Below are positions 63,679-64,000 of a stretch of DNA of 64,000 nucleotides, piece by piece. The stretch spans positions 992,001 through 1,056,000 of the forward strand of contig NZ_AJTZ01000005.1 in assembly GCF_000286075.1 (NCBI RefSeq). Reading direction: 5' to 3'. This DNA comes from Streptococcus ratti FA-1 = DSM 20564. GTDB taxonomy: Bacteria > Bacillota > Bacilli > Lactobacillales > Streptococcaceae. The notes beneath the pieces are model-generated. The model searched no databases. It was not told the DNA's origin and worked only from the letters and a program-made list of their open reading frames with translations. Made by a program: the position numbers and the translations under genes. How positions within the stretch are numbered: the stretch's first letter is position 1; every line of letters begins with the position of its first letter.

Positions 63679-63770
63679 AATTAATATCTCCCCTTATAAT
63701 ACCAAGCTTGTCAAAAAATCAAGAAGAACAGCAATAGACCCTTAAGCACAAGCATTTTAGGCTCCAAAAC

Positions 63771-63810
63771 AGCCACAGCTGTTTGAATTTTAAGGTTCAC
63801 AGCTGTGGCT
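63771..63810 (-). terminator. Hairpin terminator after alaS
   Basis: AGCCACAGCTGT pairs perfectly with ACAGCTGTGGCT; a short T-run follows on the minus strand. Confidence 0.65.
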
Positions 63811-63833
63811 CTCTGCCATCATCCCATTCAGCC

Positions 63834-64000
63834 TTAAAGATAATCGGCAATAGCAGCGAGGAGCTCTTGAATAGCCCCTGCATCTGAACCACCGGCCATG
63901 GCCATGTCTGGTTTTCCGCCGCCGCGGCCGGAAACGATTGGTGCCAAAATTTTAATCAAGTTGCCAGCGTGAACATCTTTTGATTTACTTGCTACAAGGA
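63834..64000 (-). CDS. alaS: Alanyl-tRNA synthetase, C-terminal end (partial)
   Basis: Only the last 55 residues lie in the window, the gene running off the right edge. They include [20 protein letters not shown] and [19 protein letters not shown], the conserved end of the AlaRS C-Ala domain (DHHA1), which helps bind tRNA-Ala and edit mischarged tRNA. The stop TAA is at 63836-63834 and a hairpin terminator follows. Confidence 0.9.
   Translation of the reverse strand, partial: LVASKSKDVHAGNLIKILAPIVSGRGGGKPDMAMAGGSDAGAIQELLAAIADYL

Overview
The window looks like chromosome of a mutans-group Streptococcus. Supporting signs are AT-rich DNA with AGGAGG-type ribosome sites, gapN beside ptsI-ptsH, the aconitase/citrate synthase/isocitrate dehydrogenase trio beside nrdHEF, an argCJBD operon, a LanFEG-type immunity transporter with its two-component system, and BOX-type repeats. 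GapN is clearly of the S. mutans type but differs at many positions from the S. mutans protein as I remember it, and a complete riboflavin operon lies between argD and nrdF where I do not remember one in S. mutans. I read it as a close relative rather than S. mutans itself; the species is inference.

Layout. 0-12 kb: end of a sugar-ABC ATPase gene, murA, metK, an Old-Yellow-Enzyme reductase, birA, dnaX with a free-methionine-sulfoxide reductase, and a repair/methyltransferase cluster including an Ada protein. 12-16 kb: a membrane glycerophosphodiesterase, an aquaglyceroporin and a YrdC-like protein. 16-21 kb: leuA-leuB-(DUF1294)-leuC-leuD behind a CodY-like box, a sigma-A promoter, a Leu-Leu-Leu leader peptide and a terminator/antiterminator. 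21-30 kb: a broken LacI-type gene, udk, an oxidoreductase-helicase pair, a divergent PEP carboxykinase with a consensus cre site, gapN, ptsI and ptsH. 30-36 kb: citB-citZ-icd, the oxidative branch from citrate to 2-oxoglutarate. 36-41 kb: nrdH-nrdE-nrdF behind NrdR boxes. 41-45 kb: ribD-ribE-ribBA-ribH behind an FMN riboswitch. 45-49 kb: argC-argJ-argB-argD behind an ARG box. 49-58 kb: a CPBP protease, an XRE/DUF3169 pair, a two-gene ABC exporter, and a LanFEG transporter with sensor kinase and response regulator. 58-64 kb: a sulfonate/nitrate-type ABC importer, an ISL3 remnant, a serine-rich membrane protein, a DUF554 protein and the 3' end of alaS.

Central carbon flux (PTS, GapN, PEPCK) lies next to the citrate branch that supplies 2-oxoglutarate, while leucine and arginine synthesis use that carbon and nitrogen. 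CodY-like sites at leu, citB and gapN and cre-like sites at pckA and ptsH suggest shared nutrient control.

The most unusual material is non-coding. Two families of about 115-125 bp multi-stem repeats occur between genes. One family forms tandem arrays directly abutting the ribosome binding sites of both ABC-exporter operons. Its copies differ by compensating changes on both sides of the stems, including one exact 114-bp tandem duplication. A copy of the second family appears to have inserted inside a member of the first, flanked by a CAA repeat. No CRISPR array, rRNA gene or tRNA gene was seen.
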